Shown here: one piece after another, positions 1 through 12,000 of the stretch
How positions within the stretch are numbered: position 1 is the stretch's first letter
How the letters are laid out: each line of letters begins with the position of its first letter
DNA from: Nymphaea colorata
Lineage: Eukaryota; Streptophyta; Magnoliopsida; Nymphaeales; Nymphaeaceae
Assembly: GCF_008831285.2 (NCBI RefSeq)
Contig: NC_045147.1
Location: forward strand, 3,932,001 to 3,996,000
DNA length: 64,000 nt
Direction: 5' to 3'
The notes under the pieces: model-generated
Databases searched by the model: none
What the model was told of the DNA's origin: nothing
Seen by the model: the letters and a program-made list of their open reading frames with translations, nothing else
Position numbers and translations under genes: made by a program

Positions 1-266
1 ACTTTGTCAATAGTTGCAACTTAACTGAAATTTCTAACCCAGACATCAAGTATACATGGACTAATAATCGCATGGGCCCTGCGAATGTCATGAGTAAGAT
101 CGACCATTGTTTCGTTACTCCTTGGGTGGATATCATGTTTAACTGCAACGAACTCATGATTCTCCCTCACACTTGCTTTGATCACAATCCCATTATTCTC
201 AATGTTTATAATCACAGAATTAGGCTTTGTAGCAGGCCTGCTTTAGATTCTATACCTTTTGGATGA
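1..266 (+). pseudogene. LINE endonuclease C-terminal fragment
   Basis: Reading from the first bases, the translation contains YTWTNNR followed by SKIDHCFVTPWV, which matches the conserved FTWsN and S(R/K)IDR blocks near the end of the apurinic-type endonuclease of plant L1 elements. These blocks help bind and nick target DNA. The frame runs from the window edge, breaks around 265, and the preceding catalytic part is outside the window. It belongs to the same element as the reverse transcriptase pieces that follow. Confidence 0.85.
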
Positions 267-328
267 AAGAAACAGAATGTTAGAACATCATTAAAGACTG
301 CTGGCAGGAGATTGACCATGGCTGTCCA

Positions 329-886
329 TTGATCAGGATCCTAAAGAAAGTTGAGTTAGTCCAAACCAGTGTGTCTTCTTGGGCGAAGAGGTTTGGGAGA
401 GGCTTTAAAAATGAGATCAATAAGCACAAAAATGCCATGTTGTGGGTGCAAATTGAGGCAGAGAATGGCAATCTGAATGCTATTCAGAAGGAAACTGAAT
501 ATAGAGAGCAATTGAACTGTCTTCTTCTAATGGAAGAGCTCTGTTGGAGACAAAAGAGCATAATTAAGTGGCTTAAGGATGGAGATGCCAATCCCAAGTT
601 TTTCCATGAGTTAGTCAAAAGTAGAAGGCGCAAAAATAAAATTAGTGCAATCACAGTGGATGGACAAAAACTTGAAGAGGAGGAAGACATCCGCAAGGCC
701 TTTCAAGAGAACTTAAGCAACCAATTGAGTAGAGGCAATAAAACAGGGCAGTTGTCATACAAGATGCATGAATGGATGATAATCACAACAGCAAAGAATG
801 TCAGCTTACTAGCCCCCATCTCTGAAGAGGAAATCATTTGGGTGATCAAGGGTGCAGATCCTGACTCTACTCCTAGCCCCGATTGA
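329..886 (+). pseudogene. LINE ORF2 linker between endonuclease and reverse transcriptase
   Basis: This 185-codon open stretch carries CWRQKSIIKWLKDGDANPKF followed by an RRRKNKI block. These match the conserved WxQKSRxxWLKDGDxNTKFFH segment found between endonuclease and reverse transcriptase in plant L1 elements. The open frame ends at a TGA and the next domain continues in another frame from about 852, so a frameshift separates them. It is a fragment of the decayed LINE, not a host gene, even though it is one of the longer open frames in the window. Confidence 0.9.
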
Positions 887-959
887 TTCTCAAACAAGTT
901 TTACATTCAGAATTGAGACATTGTTAAAGATGACATTCAATCTTATATTAGAAACTTTT

Positions 960-1850
960 TTTGTCCATGGTAAGTTGGTTCACGAGGCCAACGAAACACA
1001 TATTTTTGTCATTCCTAAGAGTCCAGGTGATCACAATATTGTGAATTTTAGGCCCATCTCACTTTGCAATAGCACCACCAAATTCTTAAGTCGTATCATG
1101 GTAAGAAGGATGAGACCTATATTATGTCGTATTATTAATGCTAACCAGAACTCCTTCTTAGCAGGGAGATGCATCCTAGGTCAATAACTAATCCACTCAA
1201 TGGAAGCAAGGAAGAACAAATCTCTTTGTCTAAAAATTGACTTCAGGAAAGCCTATGACAGAGTGTCATGGGAGTTCTTGGAGAATGTCATGCAAGAGTT
1301 GGGATTTGATCCTATCTGGATACAAAGAGTGATAACTTTAGTAAGAACTGTAAGTATGACAGTTGTGCTTAATGGTAAGGAGGGAAAAATTGGTTTCTCC
1401 CTCAAAGAGGATTAAGACAGGGTAACCCTGTCTCTATACCTATTCCTCATTGTTGTTGAGATGTTCATGAGAAGCCTAAGCATGTCATTCAGAATAAGCA
1501 AGTCAAAATCCCCACAATAGGTAAAGATAGGTCTGGCATCGACTCACTGTTTTATGTTGATGACTTGATCATGTTTTCAGCCTATCACGTGAAGTCTTTA
1601 AAGACAATCAAGGGAATCCTTCAAGAATTGGAAAATTGCTCAGGTCTCAAAGTAAACAAAGACAAAAGCACTATTATCAGGATCAACACCAGCTCGAATG
1701 AGCTTAGCAAGGCTGCTCGAAGTATGGAGTGGCAAGGTAGGCAACTCCCCTTCAAATATCTTTGGGTACCTCTTCAAAACAAATGGTTGGCAAAAAATCA
1801 ATGCTCTGGGATGTTGCTTAAAATTGAACAGAAATTGGGGAGCTAGAAAC
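960..1850 (+). pseudogene. LINE reverse transcriptase core, broken
   Basis: The translation shows the L1 reverse-transcriptase blocks in order: a FRPISLCNS block near 1050-1080, NSFLAGRCI near 1150-1175, KIDFRKAYDRVSWEF near 1236-1280, and the catalytic YVDD at 1552-1563 followed by LKVNKDKS. This enzyme copies the element RNA into DNA at the nicked target. Stops and frameshifts lie at about 1187, 1415 and between 1415 and 1550, so the enzyme is dead. The catalytic aspartate pair itself is still present. Confidence 0.92.
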
Positions 1851-2499
1851 AAAAACTGTTGTCGTATGCAAGTAGACTATACTTAATCAAGTATCTATTG
1901 TCTACTATCCCATCTTATACAGGCATGGTATATCAACTGCCTCTTAAAATTTATGCAAAAAGTAGAAAGTCTGTGTGCTAACATAAACAAAGCTCACTTG
2001 ATTAAAAGAGATCAACTTTGCTTACCTAAGAGCGAAGGAGGAGTCGGCATGAGAAGGATGAAGGACACTAACATTGTCAATCTTGCTACCTAGCTTGTAG
2101 AGCACTAAATACCGATAACATTTGGGTAGTTTATGTGAGAAAGAAATATAGCAAAGGTCATGGTTTGTGGCATTCTATTTCCTTTACTAAAAGTTCTGTT
2201 CTTTGGAAAGATATAGTTAAATCTTGGAAGCAAATCAAAGATCAAGTCTGTTGGCAAATTAAAGATGGAAATAGGGCCACATTTTGCATTGACAACTGGG
2301 CAGGTAGGCCCCTAGTAGCGCTAATTGATGTAAATGACCCAACTCTTGAGGTAATCAATCCTAGAGTCACTGTTAGAGAGGTTATCCTTGGTCCTAATCA
2401 GAAGCTGCTTGCTAAAGTGAATAGATGGATGGTTGATACTACGACATTGACCATGGTGGATAACCAGGCTGATGCACTCGTCTGAGATAATCAACACAC

Positions 2500-2875
2500 T
2501 CGCCCCATCTCTCGGAAAAGGATTTGGGAGGCCATAAGGTTGCATAAGGAAACTGAAAAGTGGCGTCAATACATTTGGATAAAAAATGGATTTCCTAGGG
2601 CGATGCGGATGATTTACATTGGGTCTCAAGGCAGAACCATGATTGATACTAGACTAAAAAAATTAGAAGTGCAGTTGGCATCAAGGTGTGTCTTGTACCA
2701 CAAACACAAGGAGGATGAAAGCCACCTATTTATTGGCTGCCCGACGTCGAAAATGTTATGGCAATTCATTGCAGCTAAATTCAATCAGAAGATTCCTAGT
2801 GATCGCACCATCAAACAATGTCTCATTTGGTGGTTTACAAGAAAATTTAAAAGGAAACTGTGGGCGAGCATATAG
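2500..2875 (+). pseudogene. LINE zf-RVT zinc-binding domain fragment
   Basis: The translation has the typical plant zf-RVT layout: a tryptophan-rich start, then RLKKLEVQLASRCVLYHKHK, then EDESHLFIGCPTSKMLWQF. The usual form is C-x2-C followed by E(T/S)xxHLFxxCxxxxxW. Here the first cysteine pair is eroded, with only one C before LYH, while HLF..C is kept. The domain sits downstream of the reverse transcriptase, as expected for an L1 element. Confidence 0.85.
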
Positions 2876-3659
2876 GAAACAACTTTCTACATGGCTACCT
2901 AGTTCCTATGGCAATTGACGAACAAGGTGAAACATGATCATGAAGAAGCTGTTGGTGCCTATTAATCTAGATTTTGGGAATTTTGCATAGAACAATACAA
3001 TAAAGTGAATTGGAATAGAGTGGTTGATCAAAGAGTAAAAATTTGGCTATGCCAAGGTATCATGTCAACAGATTGCAGCTTTCAAGAAGGAGTTGGATAC
3101 AACATTCACATTGCATCTTGACATGGAAAAGACTTCCACCGTACTGCAAGACTGATTATAAGCTATAGTGGAGGATACAGTTTCAGAGTTTGCTCTTGGT
3201 CGAAAGAAGGGAATGTGTTCTCTTAGAACTGGGATTTGAACAAATGTCTAGGTAAGATCAATACTAACGAGCAGACAATAGTCGTACAAGCCAACCATGA
3301 GGCTTGAAAAGATGATCTAGACAAAGCCATCAAAGGTACTAAAGAAAAGGCTAGGTCTCTTTTGCATGTGCAGAGTCATCCATCTTAGTAGATTACAGCT
3401 GTCATACCAACAACCATCAGTTGAAGTTTACAGTATGCTGCTTTTATGCTCCGCTAATAGGGGATATAAAGAATGTGTTATAGGTCAAATTGGCTGGGAT
3501 CCCAATCACCTATCTTTTTGGTAATGTAATCATCCTGAGAAGGATTGGAATTTTTTTGTTGTAAATATCTCAATTTTTTACTAATAAAATGGAAGAGGGC
3601 ATATCCCTCAGCAGGTTTCCACCGGAAGGGGCACTAATATGTAAATAAAAAAATTGTTC

Positions 3660-4560
3660 AAAAATATCAGCATGAAAACAGCAAGAAATTTGTAAGGTAC
3701 CTATGGAATTGCCTTCACATACCCACACCTGCCACCGACTCGATTTTAAAAGATACTACTGTTTTGCAAATGATACAACTTATGGACATGCATGTCAATG
3801 TGTTTTAACCTATTTAAGGTAACTTAAATTTTTTTCACATTAAAAAATAAAAAAAATTGATATTATTCTACTTACTTATAGCAGATATACGTACTGTCAA
3901 GCTACCCAATACAAACACCATATCAACCTCTTAATCACAATAAGGTTGATACCCTGAGTTTGATAATATTACAACCGCTAGCTCCAAGTCTTAAAAAGTG
4001 TATGATTATAACAAGGTCTTGATCAATACCTTAATGGCAAAGTTTCTCTCCAGGATAATAGGACAAGTTGTTTTTTGGAAAAAAAGTTCAGTAAATTTAT
4101 AAAAAGTTAAAAAAAAAAAACAAAAAACGTCGTTTTGCATTTTTTTTTTTCAAGAAAACGCGTTTTCCTTTTTTTTGCTAACTTTGAAAAGACATGTTGT
4201 TTTTTACATTGGTTTGACATAATTGGATGACTCGCGGAGTTAGCTCAAAAATCACTTGAGTCAACTTGGATCACCCGATTCAGGTTACTTTAAAATTCAA
4301 CCGAGTCAACGAGTCAACTCGCTGAGCTGGTGACCTGGTCATCAGCTGATGCAAATCTATATCATGAGTTCGCTAACTGTATATTTTGATACTTTGTTAT
4401 CTAATTTGGATATAAAATTTGGATCAAGTTAGAACATCCAATCAATCACTTTAATGGGCTGGAAAGCTCATGCTATACTCATAACAATTGTCAACACAAC
4501 CCAAAAAATTCGAATTACAATTGAATAACACATACTATAGAGAATCAAGGACAGGATTAT
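3660..4560. other. Spacer with a GAGTCAACTCG-rich patch; no gene seen
   Basis: This A/T-rich stretch has no plausible coding exon. Between about 4215 and 4345 it turns into a run of related GAGTCAACTCG-like words on both strands, the style of a common dispersed plant repeat. No terminal repeats or target duplication could be fixed. Confidence 0.5.
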
Positions 4561-4938
4561 ATGTTTATGGTCACTAATCCATTTCAATCGCGAGCAGGCA
4601 TCAGATTTTGGCCAAGTCAAAACTACGGTGACGGCTCCCCCCTGGCCAAAGAGATTCAATGGGGAGGAGAGATCATGAACAAGCGGAGCAGGCGACGGCA
4701 CACGAGGACACAGACAGGCAGCGACCATTTCTCCGGCGAATACATAGGGGTGTGCTCTAACATCACACACATGGCCTTCTTTGACAAACACAACCGATAC
4801 TCTAACACGCCAACTGACCTCCGCCCAATCGTTGACGATCCTGGGTGCTACGACGCAACATATTGGGCACGTAATGCAGATTATGGATCCCCCATGACTA
4901 TGGGTGGACCTGGATATGATGAGAGCAATTGTCCTTGA
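4561..4938 (+). CDS. Unrecognised 125-codon open frame, doubtful gene
   Basis: An ATG-initiated frame of 125 codons stays open in otherwise stop-rich DNA and is more GC-rich than its surroundings. The predicted protein has a basic patch (KRSRRRHTRTQ) in the middle and a glycine/proline-rich end. There is no signal peptide, membrane segment or motif that I recognise. No intron signals or neighbouring exons could be tied to it. It could be a relic of a transposed gene fragment or a chance open frame; I do not assign a function. Confidence 0.2.
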   Translation: MFMVTNPFQSRAGIRFWPSQNYGDGSPLAKEIQWGGEIMNKRSRRRHTRTQTGSDHFSGEYIGVCSNITHMAFFDKHNRYSNTPTDLRPIVDDPGCYDATYWARNADYGSPMTMGGPGYDESNCP

Positions 4939-4939
4939 T

Positions 4940-7200
4940 CATCTAAAACTGTTGCCGGCCCATCAATTCTTTGTTTATTAGCATTTTGTTATCTGTGTTG
5001 TTGCTGGAATGGCTGTGGTATATTGTTGTTGATCAACTAAAACTATTATCCCTGCTTCCTTTCCCCGCTAAGAATCTCCTTTTCCTTTTAGCATTTCATT
5101 ATGTGAATACTTTGATTGAGTGTTTTTTGATGATTGAGAAAAATATATTCAGAACATTCGTTCATCCATATTACCGGAGCTACAAATTTTCTGTTTTAAA
5201 TAACAAGAAGAGATGAATTTGGAAATCCAATATAAAAAGTCATGAACTTTGCTCCCCCACAATAGTGAAAACATAATATTCAACTTAAACTCAATGGTCC
5301 ATTTGTTTGCCTAAGTCCTAACAAAATTCTTTTCATACATTCAAAAATAATATTTCGACCACATTTCCCTAGGGTTTTTTTTTTTTTTAAAAAAAATGTG
5401 AATGCTTTATGTTTCTTGGAAAATACTCAATTGCACAAATACGTGGAGCTCTTCATCTTATGCTGGCCATACATCGACTTAAGAGAAAGTGTCTTTTTAT
5501 TCTATTCACAAACTAATCCTAACTGACAATATTTTCGGGTGGCATAATGAATGTTTTTCGCTAACCGGAAGAAAAAGATCGATCTTGAGAAAACAAAAAG
5601 GGAAAGACAGCACATGGTGTTAAGGTGGGCACGAGTTTGATGGCAACAATGTATATCTGCATTTACGGGAGGATCAGAAGGCGATGATGGAATTTTATTG
5701 GGTTGTTTGGCCTCTTTTCTACAATCTGGGGAAAATATTGCATTAGGTTAGAAGGATACAAGGGACGGAAGCAAACATTGACTACACTGCCTCATCATTC
5801 AGGAAAATGTCAGAAAAACCAATGCCAATAGGTAAGGAGCCGGGCCTCTGGTGCAACACGACGCCGGCATTCGATCATACAGTGTTGGCAGCAACCACAT
5901 CGGTAGATGTGGATGGGGATGGAAAACATTAGTTGAAGGAAGAGCTTGTGTTACTTTTCTTCTTTTTCTTAAAAGAGAAGCGAGAGAGCCGGACCAGCAC
6001 CAGAACAAGAGAGCCAGCATCACAGAGAAGAGAAAGGAGAAGTAAGAGAGCAGCTCTGGACCAGCACCAGAACGAACATGAAGGGGATGAAATAGAAACA
6101 AGAGGAGCCGGCAGAGGGAGGGAGGGAGAGAGAGAGAGAGAGAGAGTCATGGTGTTACGGGTTTTCTTTACAGGGAGTTTAAATTGGGCTCCTTGACCCT
6201 TGACATTCGGAAAAGAAATTCCATAGTAAGAAAGAACCATATAAGACAAAGCTCGAAGCACGCTTTGTGGAGGAGCCTCCGGCGTCGTTTACTGGCCGAA
6301 GTCTGGTTTCCTCGCTGCAATAGTGGTCAACCTTCCGACAGTGGCCTTGGGAAAATATTATTGCATATGATTTTGAAAAATACAGTATATCAGTATAAAC
6401 AAATTGAAAAAAATATATGGAAAGTTTACCGACAGAATGCAAAATTAAAAGTGTGTTGTTTGCGGCGCGTAAAGTTGAAGTATTGATCATTTGCTATTTG
6501 CTCCATTACAAACATGCCAAAACTATAATTCAAATCCATCGACATATTAATTGTGAGTAAGTGGAAAAAATTATTGCATATGCTTTTGAAAAATAAAGTA
6601 TTACAGCATAAGCAAATAAAATAATATGTTAAGCTTATTGTATGTGCGTTGGACATTTTGAGGTAAATAATACGTTGGTTGGTTTCTACTTTTTCTCTAT
6701 GTCCGTTAGTTTCTAATTTTTTGTTTTCAATCGATTAGTTTGAAAATTTTGTTTTCAATAGATCAGTTTCAAGTTTTTGTTTTCAGTCAATTTGCATATA
6801 TCTGTTACTTTTTTGTACTTTATAGTTTATACTTTATATCTCTTGTTTCAGTCGATTTGCATATGTGCATTAAAAAGTAGAAACCTTATCGCTGTCAAAC
6901 TTTGTAGTTTGTACGTTCGATTTAACGGGTTAATAACTTAATATGTACTATGTTCTCTTTATTTCTCATTTGAAGTTAATATGTTCTCTTTATTTCTCAT
7001 TTATAGGTAAGTAATACTTAATATTTAATACTTAATAGTTACTTATGCATTTTTTTGCTTCATTTTCTTTTTTTTTTGTTATGTATTTTTTTTGTTGTTG
7101 TTTTATTAGTTTCTCGTTTATTTTATTTTATTAATTTGTAGAAATTTTTATTTTTTTTTTAAATACTTTTTTTTAATATTTTTTAAACCCATCGTATTAT
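4940..7200. other. Non-coding spacer
   Basis: No gene or complete element was recognised. There is a purine-rich stretch at about 5930-6150 ending in a (GA)n run at 6126-6147. From about 6360 to 7200 the sequence is very A/T-rich with T runs and repeated GTTTTCAAT-like words (6720-6790) and a local duplication of ATGTTCTCTTTATTTCTCATTT at about 6950-7005. It may include the distal promoter of the gene that starts at 7439. Confidence 0.5.
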
Positions 7201-7388
7201 TATAAAAAAAAACTTGAAACGTTATTTGTGACAATTGGTTTGTGAATATCATCGAAGATATTGTTGCTGCCTTTAATCTAGATAGCAATTAGCAAGTTGT
7301 CCGAGATACACGACGTGACATAATTTTTGATCCGTAGTATCAGTCCAAACCCGATCCGTTTCACCTCCAGAACCCGCCGGCTGCCGCC

Positions 7389-7553
7389 ATGCCCACTCCC
7401 GTGGGAAGGTTCAACCAGAGAGGTAGAGGGAGAGCGCCATGGGAACGAGGGAGGTATACGAAGAGAAGCTTCGATCAGGAAACCTTTACCATCAACCGAC
7501 CATTAATCCTGGCCTCGGTTCCGCACGGTGCCCGCGTTGCTTCTCTCTTGTGA
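7389..7553 (+). other. Overlapping upstream ORF in the leader of the six-exon gene
   Basis: An ATG in a strong context (GCCGCCATGC) lies 50 bases before the main ATG and in a different frame. It opens 54 codons and stops with TGA inside exon 1, ten bases before the exon 1 donor. The peptide is arginine-rich and unlike any protein I know. If the leader includes this ATG, scanning ribosomes would meet it first and would have to skip it to translate the main protein. Whether the transcript starts upstream of it is not visible from sequence alone. Confidence 0.5.
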
Positions 7554-8954
7554 ATCCTGAATCGGTATTTTCTTTGTTCTATTCTCCTTCATAATTTCTG
7601 ATTGATTGAATGGGTTTACGGTTTGGGTTTTTACTTTCTTGGGAAGCCACCGAACACTTTGCTCAATAGGTTTTACTTTTGCGGTTGGTATTTCATGTTT
7701 TAGTGTCTAATACTGTGACGCTTCCTGTCAAGTTGTCTAGCTTGATTTTGTATGTAGTACTTGTTTCTTGATTCTTGTAATTTTAATAATCAATGACGTC
7801 TATAACTTCTTTTCTTCTTCTTTTTCTTTAGGCGTTTTTATTTTCTCGAAAGTCTTTACAGCGTCCTATTTGGTTCCCTCAAAGACTTGTTACGATTCAG
7901 CGAGTTTCTCGGCTAGGAATATATTTGCAGTTGGAATCCTCTCCTATTCTTTTAACAATGGGATCTCTTCTTCGGTTCCTTATCGACCTTAATTTTTTAA
8001 GGCTTACATTGCATTTGGCCGTTGCATTGCAATACTGATCTTATATAATATCTGTTTCTCTTCCTCAATGGTTCTAAATCATCTTATGCAGAGATGAGTT
8101 CAATGTTTTTTCTGCCATGTCAATTGTAAAAAGGTGCTGAACCAAGCATCCTTTAGTTGTCAAGACCGAACTCGGAGTCAGGTGTGAAACAGTGAGCAGT
8201 TGGCTGACAGGGGCCTAGCCGGACTAGGCGACTAGTCTAACAACTAACAGCACTACTATGTTGATTCATAGGTAAAACCGTAAAAGGTGGTCATCTCTGA
8301 ACTTAGTAAATTTGACTTGATTCCCGCAGTTTCTGCAAATCGATAGCTGGAGAGGAGTTCTGTATGGAAACATTTGTCTGGTGATTGAGTGCTAGTTGTC
8401 TGATGTCATAAGTGCACGATGTATTGGTTTTTGAAGGATGAGGTGTCCATGCAAGTATTGTCAAATGTCTTCTTAACCGCTCCAAATTTTGTCTAGCGCT
8501 TGAGGCATGTATAAATTGTAAAACAACTTTAACTTGACCTGGGGAATCCTAAAAGGAGCTTGAATAAGCACCTGACAAGCTCTCATAAGAATATAACCCT
8601 GATGCAAAATCACAGACAGAAGGAAAATAATGCACTAAGGCACAACAACAAGAAGAATGTGCAGTGACACACCTAATAATGAATTAGACTTTATTAAGAA
8701 CAGTATGCAGAAACATACTTAACAAATAGGACCTCAGGCCATATTTAAACAACTAAGAGATGGAGGTCTAGCTGTTGGCTAGTGCCTCGGTTGTTAGAAT
8801 TCTAGCAGTTAGGAAGGACTGCAGCACAAGTAAAAAAAAGATGAAAAATACAAAGAAAGAAAAAAAATTAGAATAATAATATGCAAGTATACAACACATA
8901 AAACTGCATAACCCATTTATACGTATGAATGTATACAAATATGCATGCATAATA

Positions 8955-9017
<63 letters not shown>

Positions 9018-12000
9018 ATCACATGGTAAATGTGAAAATCTGCCATACCCATCTCTCCATATGGTAAGGCAGACCACTGGAGTACTTTTTTTTATCAGAT
9101 TTGAGTTAATATCCAATGACACCTTTCACTTTATCTTTTCATTGTTTTTAATCTCATTTTAATACAATTATATTATCAATTATTTAACTTAGAAACTGTG
9201 TTTTTTGGTGTAAACTTATGAATGATTTATATACAGATATATATTTCAACATTGCTTTTCCAGTCAGTTTGTTAGCTAATATTAAGTTTTCTAAGGTTCT
9301 AATGCGAATTTAACAGTTTACTTTTCTCACAGAAAATTGCTTGTTGATATTCTCTAAGCCCTTGTTAATACCCTTGCACATCCATGAAGCTCACTAGTAT
9401 TTCAAACCATTTATAAATTTCTCTGGTAAGATATTTTGTCCTTCATAGAGTGAATCCATGTGAAGACCAGATTAACTCATGGAGTCATTAGTTGTTGGAT
9501 CAGTCCTCTATCCTACTGCAGGTGCCGTGAAAATTCTGATTATTGTGATGCCTCTTGATATTAAGTGAAAAACAGTAATGACAAGATATGGAATTAACTT
9601 GGATATCAAGTTGACTTCCACTTTTGTTTTTGTCATAAACCTCTGTTTTTCCTTTTCTGCTAGAGAAATTATTTAACATTGTCATTTACTGGATTTTTGT
9701 TGGCCATGATTTGATTATTCAGGAAGCAGGGGACTGGACTATAACGACTGTTTTGCATGATGCAACTGCAGTGGTATGTTTGACATTAAACCTAAAATAC
9801 GTACTCTTTTGCTTAGAATTACTTTCCTTGTAGTGGAGTTAGTGTTATAAATAAAGTGGCAAAGGTTCATCTAGATGTGGTGAATTTATAATATCTGAAA
9901 ACTCATGTCAAGGTGCATCAATTTTTACAAAATTGAACTGCATAGCAGATTACTTTTGGTTGGGCTAGTCTGTGATTCTGTTGCAAATGCATTTTGCTGT
10001 TGGTCAACTTGATGATGGGAGATACTTGGATGCATTTAAGCTGCTTGATTTATTCTATTTTCTGATGCTATTATGTGGTTGACTTGAATACAGTGGAAGA
10101 CAACAAAGATTTGGATGACCAATGCAGTCTATGGTGGTTTACATAGCCTTCCGTCTTTACCATATGGCCTTGTATGTGGAAACATGACACTTGGCACTTT
10201 GATAATTTAGATCAATGTTGTAAAAAACGTATCGTAAGCTGTATCGGTCTGGCTTTAAGATACGCTGTATCATAAAATATCGTAAGGTATTGTAATTGTA
10301 TCGTATTTAAAAAAAATCAGTAAAAATCAAGAATAATATGTTCTTCATAAAAAATATGTTTTACAGAATGATAGACTTATTATTGCTATAAAGTTATGGT
10401 TCATTACTTCATCATTCATTAACATCAAAATTCATAACAATATATCAATATCAATCTAGAAAGCACAACAAGAAACATAACATAAGTACATAACATATCT
10501 AAACTGTATCGTAATGCATCGTAATTGTATGATACGATACGGTGCCTGTATCATACGATACGTGCGATACAGGCAGGATACACTACCTGTTTACGATACA
10601 GGTGGTGTATAGTATCACATTTTTGAAACGCGACGATACGTATCGTACGATACAACCTCGTATTGTACGATACATACAACACTGATTTAGATAATAACTA
10701 AGAGTGTATTTATTGTCTTATAAGAAGAATTCACTCATTTTATTTTGTTCTGGCATGCTAGGCTGGGTCGAGTGCTGGAGGAATGCTTAGTGCCATTCAT
10801 GGTCTCAATCAAGGTATAAGTGGGCTATGCTGGAACGTGGGTTTCTAGAATCTCTGTAGTTTTTAGGTGGCAACCACAAATTTGAACTCCTAAAGAGTGT
10901 CTATCTGCAATTTCTGTAACATGGTTTTGTACGGCCATTTTTGGTTTATGTCCTTTTGTCAATGATTTTCTTTATCACTTTGCAGGGATGCCTTATATTC
11001 GCAATCGAGTGAAGGGACCTATATGGTTACATCTAGTTCTGGGGGTATGCTTGTGAAGACCTTGTAATACTTCATTTTTGCAAATGAACGGCAGTTGAGA
11101 GTTTCCTGCATGCATTTGCAACTTACATGCTTTCTGCAGCTTAGGTTATATTGGAATTTTCTTTCAATTGTTGAATAACTTCTGTTTTCTTTGTTATTGC
11201 TTCTCTTGTTCTCGTTCTTTCTTGTCTATGTGACAGCCATTCCCTGCCATCATGCATGCTACAGTAATTTTATGTAATTTCATATATTGCTGTCAGTATA
11301 TTGCATTTTTTCTTTGTCTCTTTGTTGACCTCCATTTCCTGTTTGTTCATTATTTTGGGCATGTCATCACTTGGAATAGTTACCAGTTTGGAGATGGCAG
11401 TTTAAGGGCACTGTCGAATAGGTTTCCTCTTTTAGTCCCTAAATGCTTGGAAGGACTAAGACAGACTTGCTTCTTCATTCCTCTTCCTCGTTGTTTGTAA
11501 GCTACAGTTATAAAAATAACTAAAATTGCACCCAAACTAAAAGTTAGGCTGAAAAAGGAGGCAAATATAAAGGGGAAAAAGCTAATAATGCTGTATCTGA
11601 TTGATATGGTGGTGAACTTGCAATGACTTGTATTGTATAGCATTTTGGTTAGATTTGTTGACCAGGAGGACATTCTTTAGAATTAAAAGAGATGGGAATC
11701 AATATTATCAATGTAATTTTGAGTAGCTTAAGCCATATGAATGCCCCATAAATGATGTGAAGGTTTAGGTAATGAGGTCTAACAATATTCACCTGCATAT
11801 GCACATGTAGCGTATTTTATTCTATCAGGGGGATTGATGAAAAACATTGTAATGACGTAACGATTCACACTTTATCCAGATTGAGGTTGATTTTGTGAGA
11901 CCTCTCCTTTGCTTTGTTAAATCTTCTATCTTTACTGATGAGTTATCATACGTGATTGTTGTTCTTGAATTATACCTTCAACTTCAAGCTTTTTTGAAAC

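Larger units (their letters stand above)
1..3650 (+). mobile_element. 3' part of a degenerate L1-type LINE retrotransposon, cut by the left window edge
   Basis: The domains read left to right in plant L1 order: the C-terminal end of an endonuclease (about 1-266), the linker with a WLKDGD motif (about 329-886), reverse transcriptase (about 960-1850), and a zf-RVT zinc-binding segment (about 2500-2875). The tail ends in AATAAAA-type A-rich sequence at about 3585-3655, including a short stretch at 3595-3640 that looks like the usual non-coding L1 3' end. The reading frame changes many times and there are internal stops, so no copy of the polyprotein could be made from it. The start is outside the window. 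No clear RNase H domain was recognised in 2930-3450. The L1 assignment is firm; target-site duplications cannot be judged because the 5' end is missing. Confidence 0.93.

Noticed and set aside
2930-3450. Possible LINE RNase H domain
   Set aside because: Position would fit, but I could not find the conserved D-E-D blocks in any frame.
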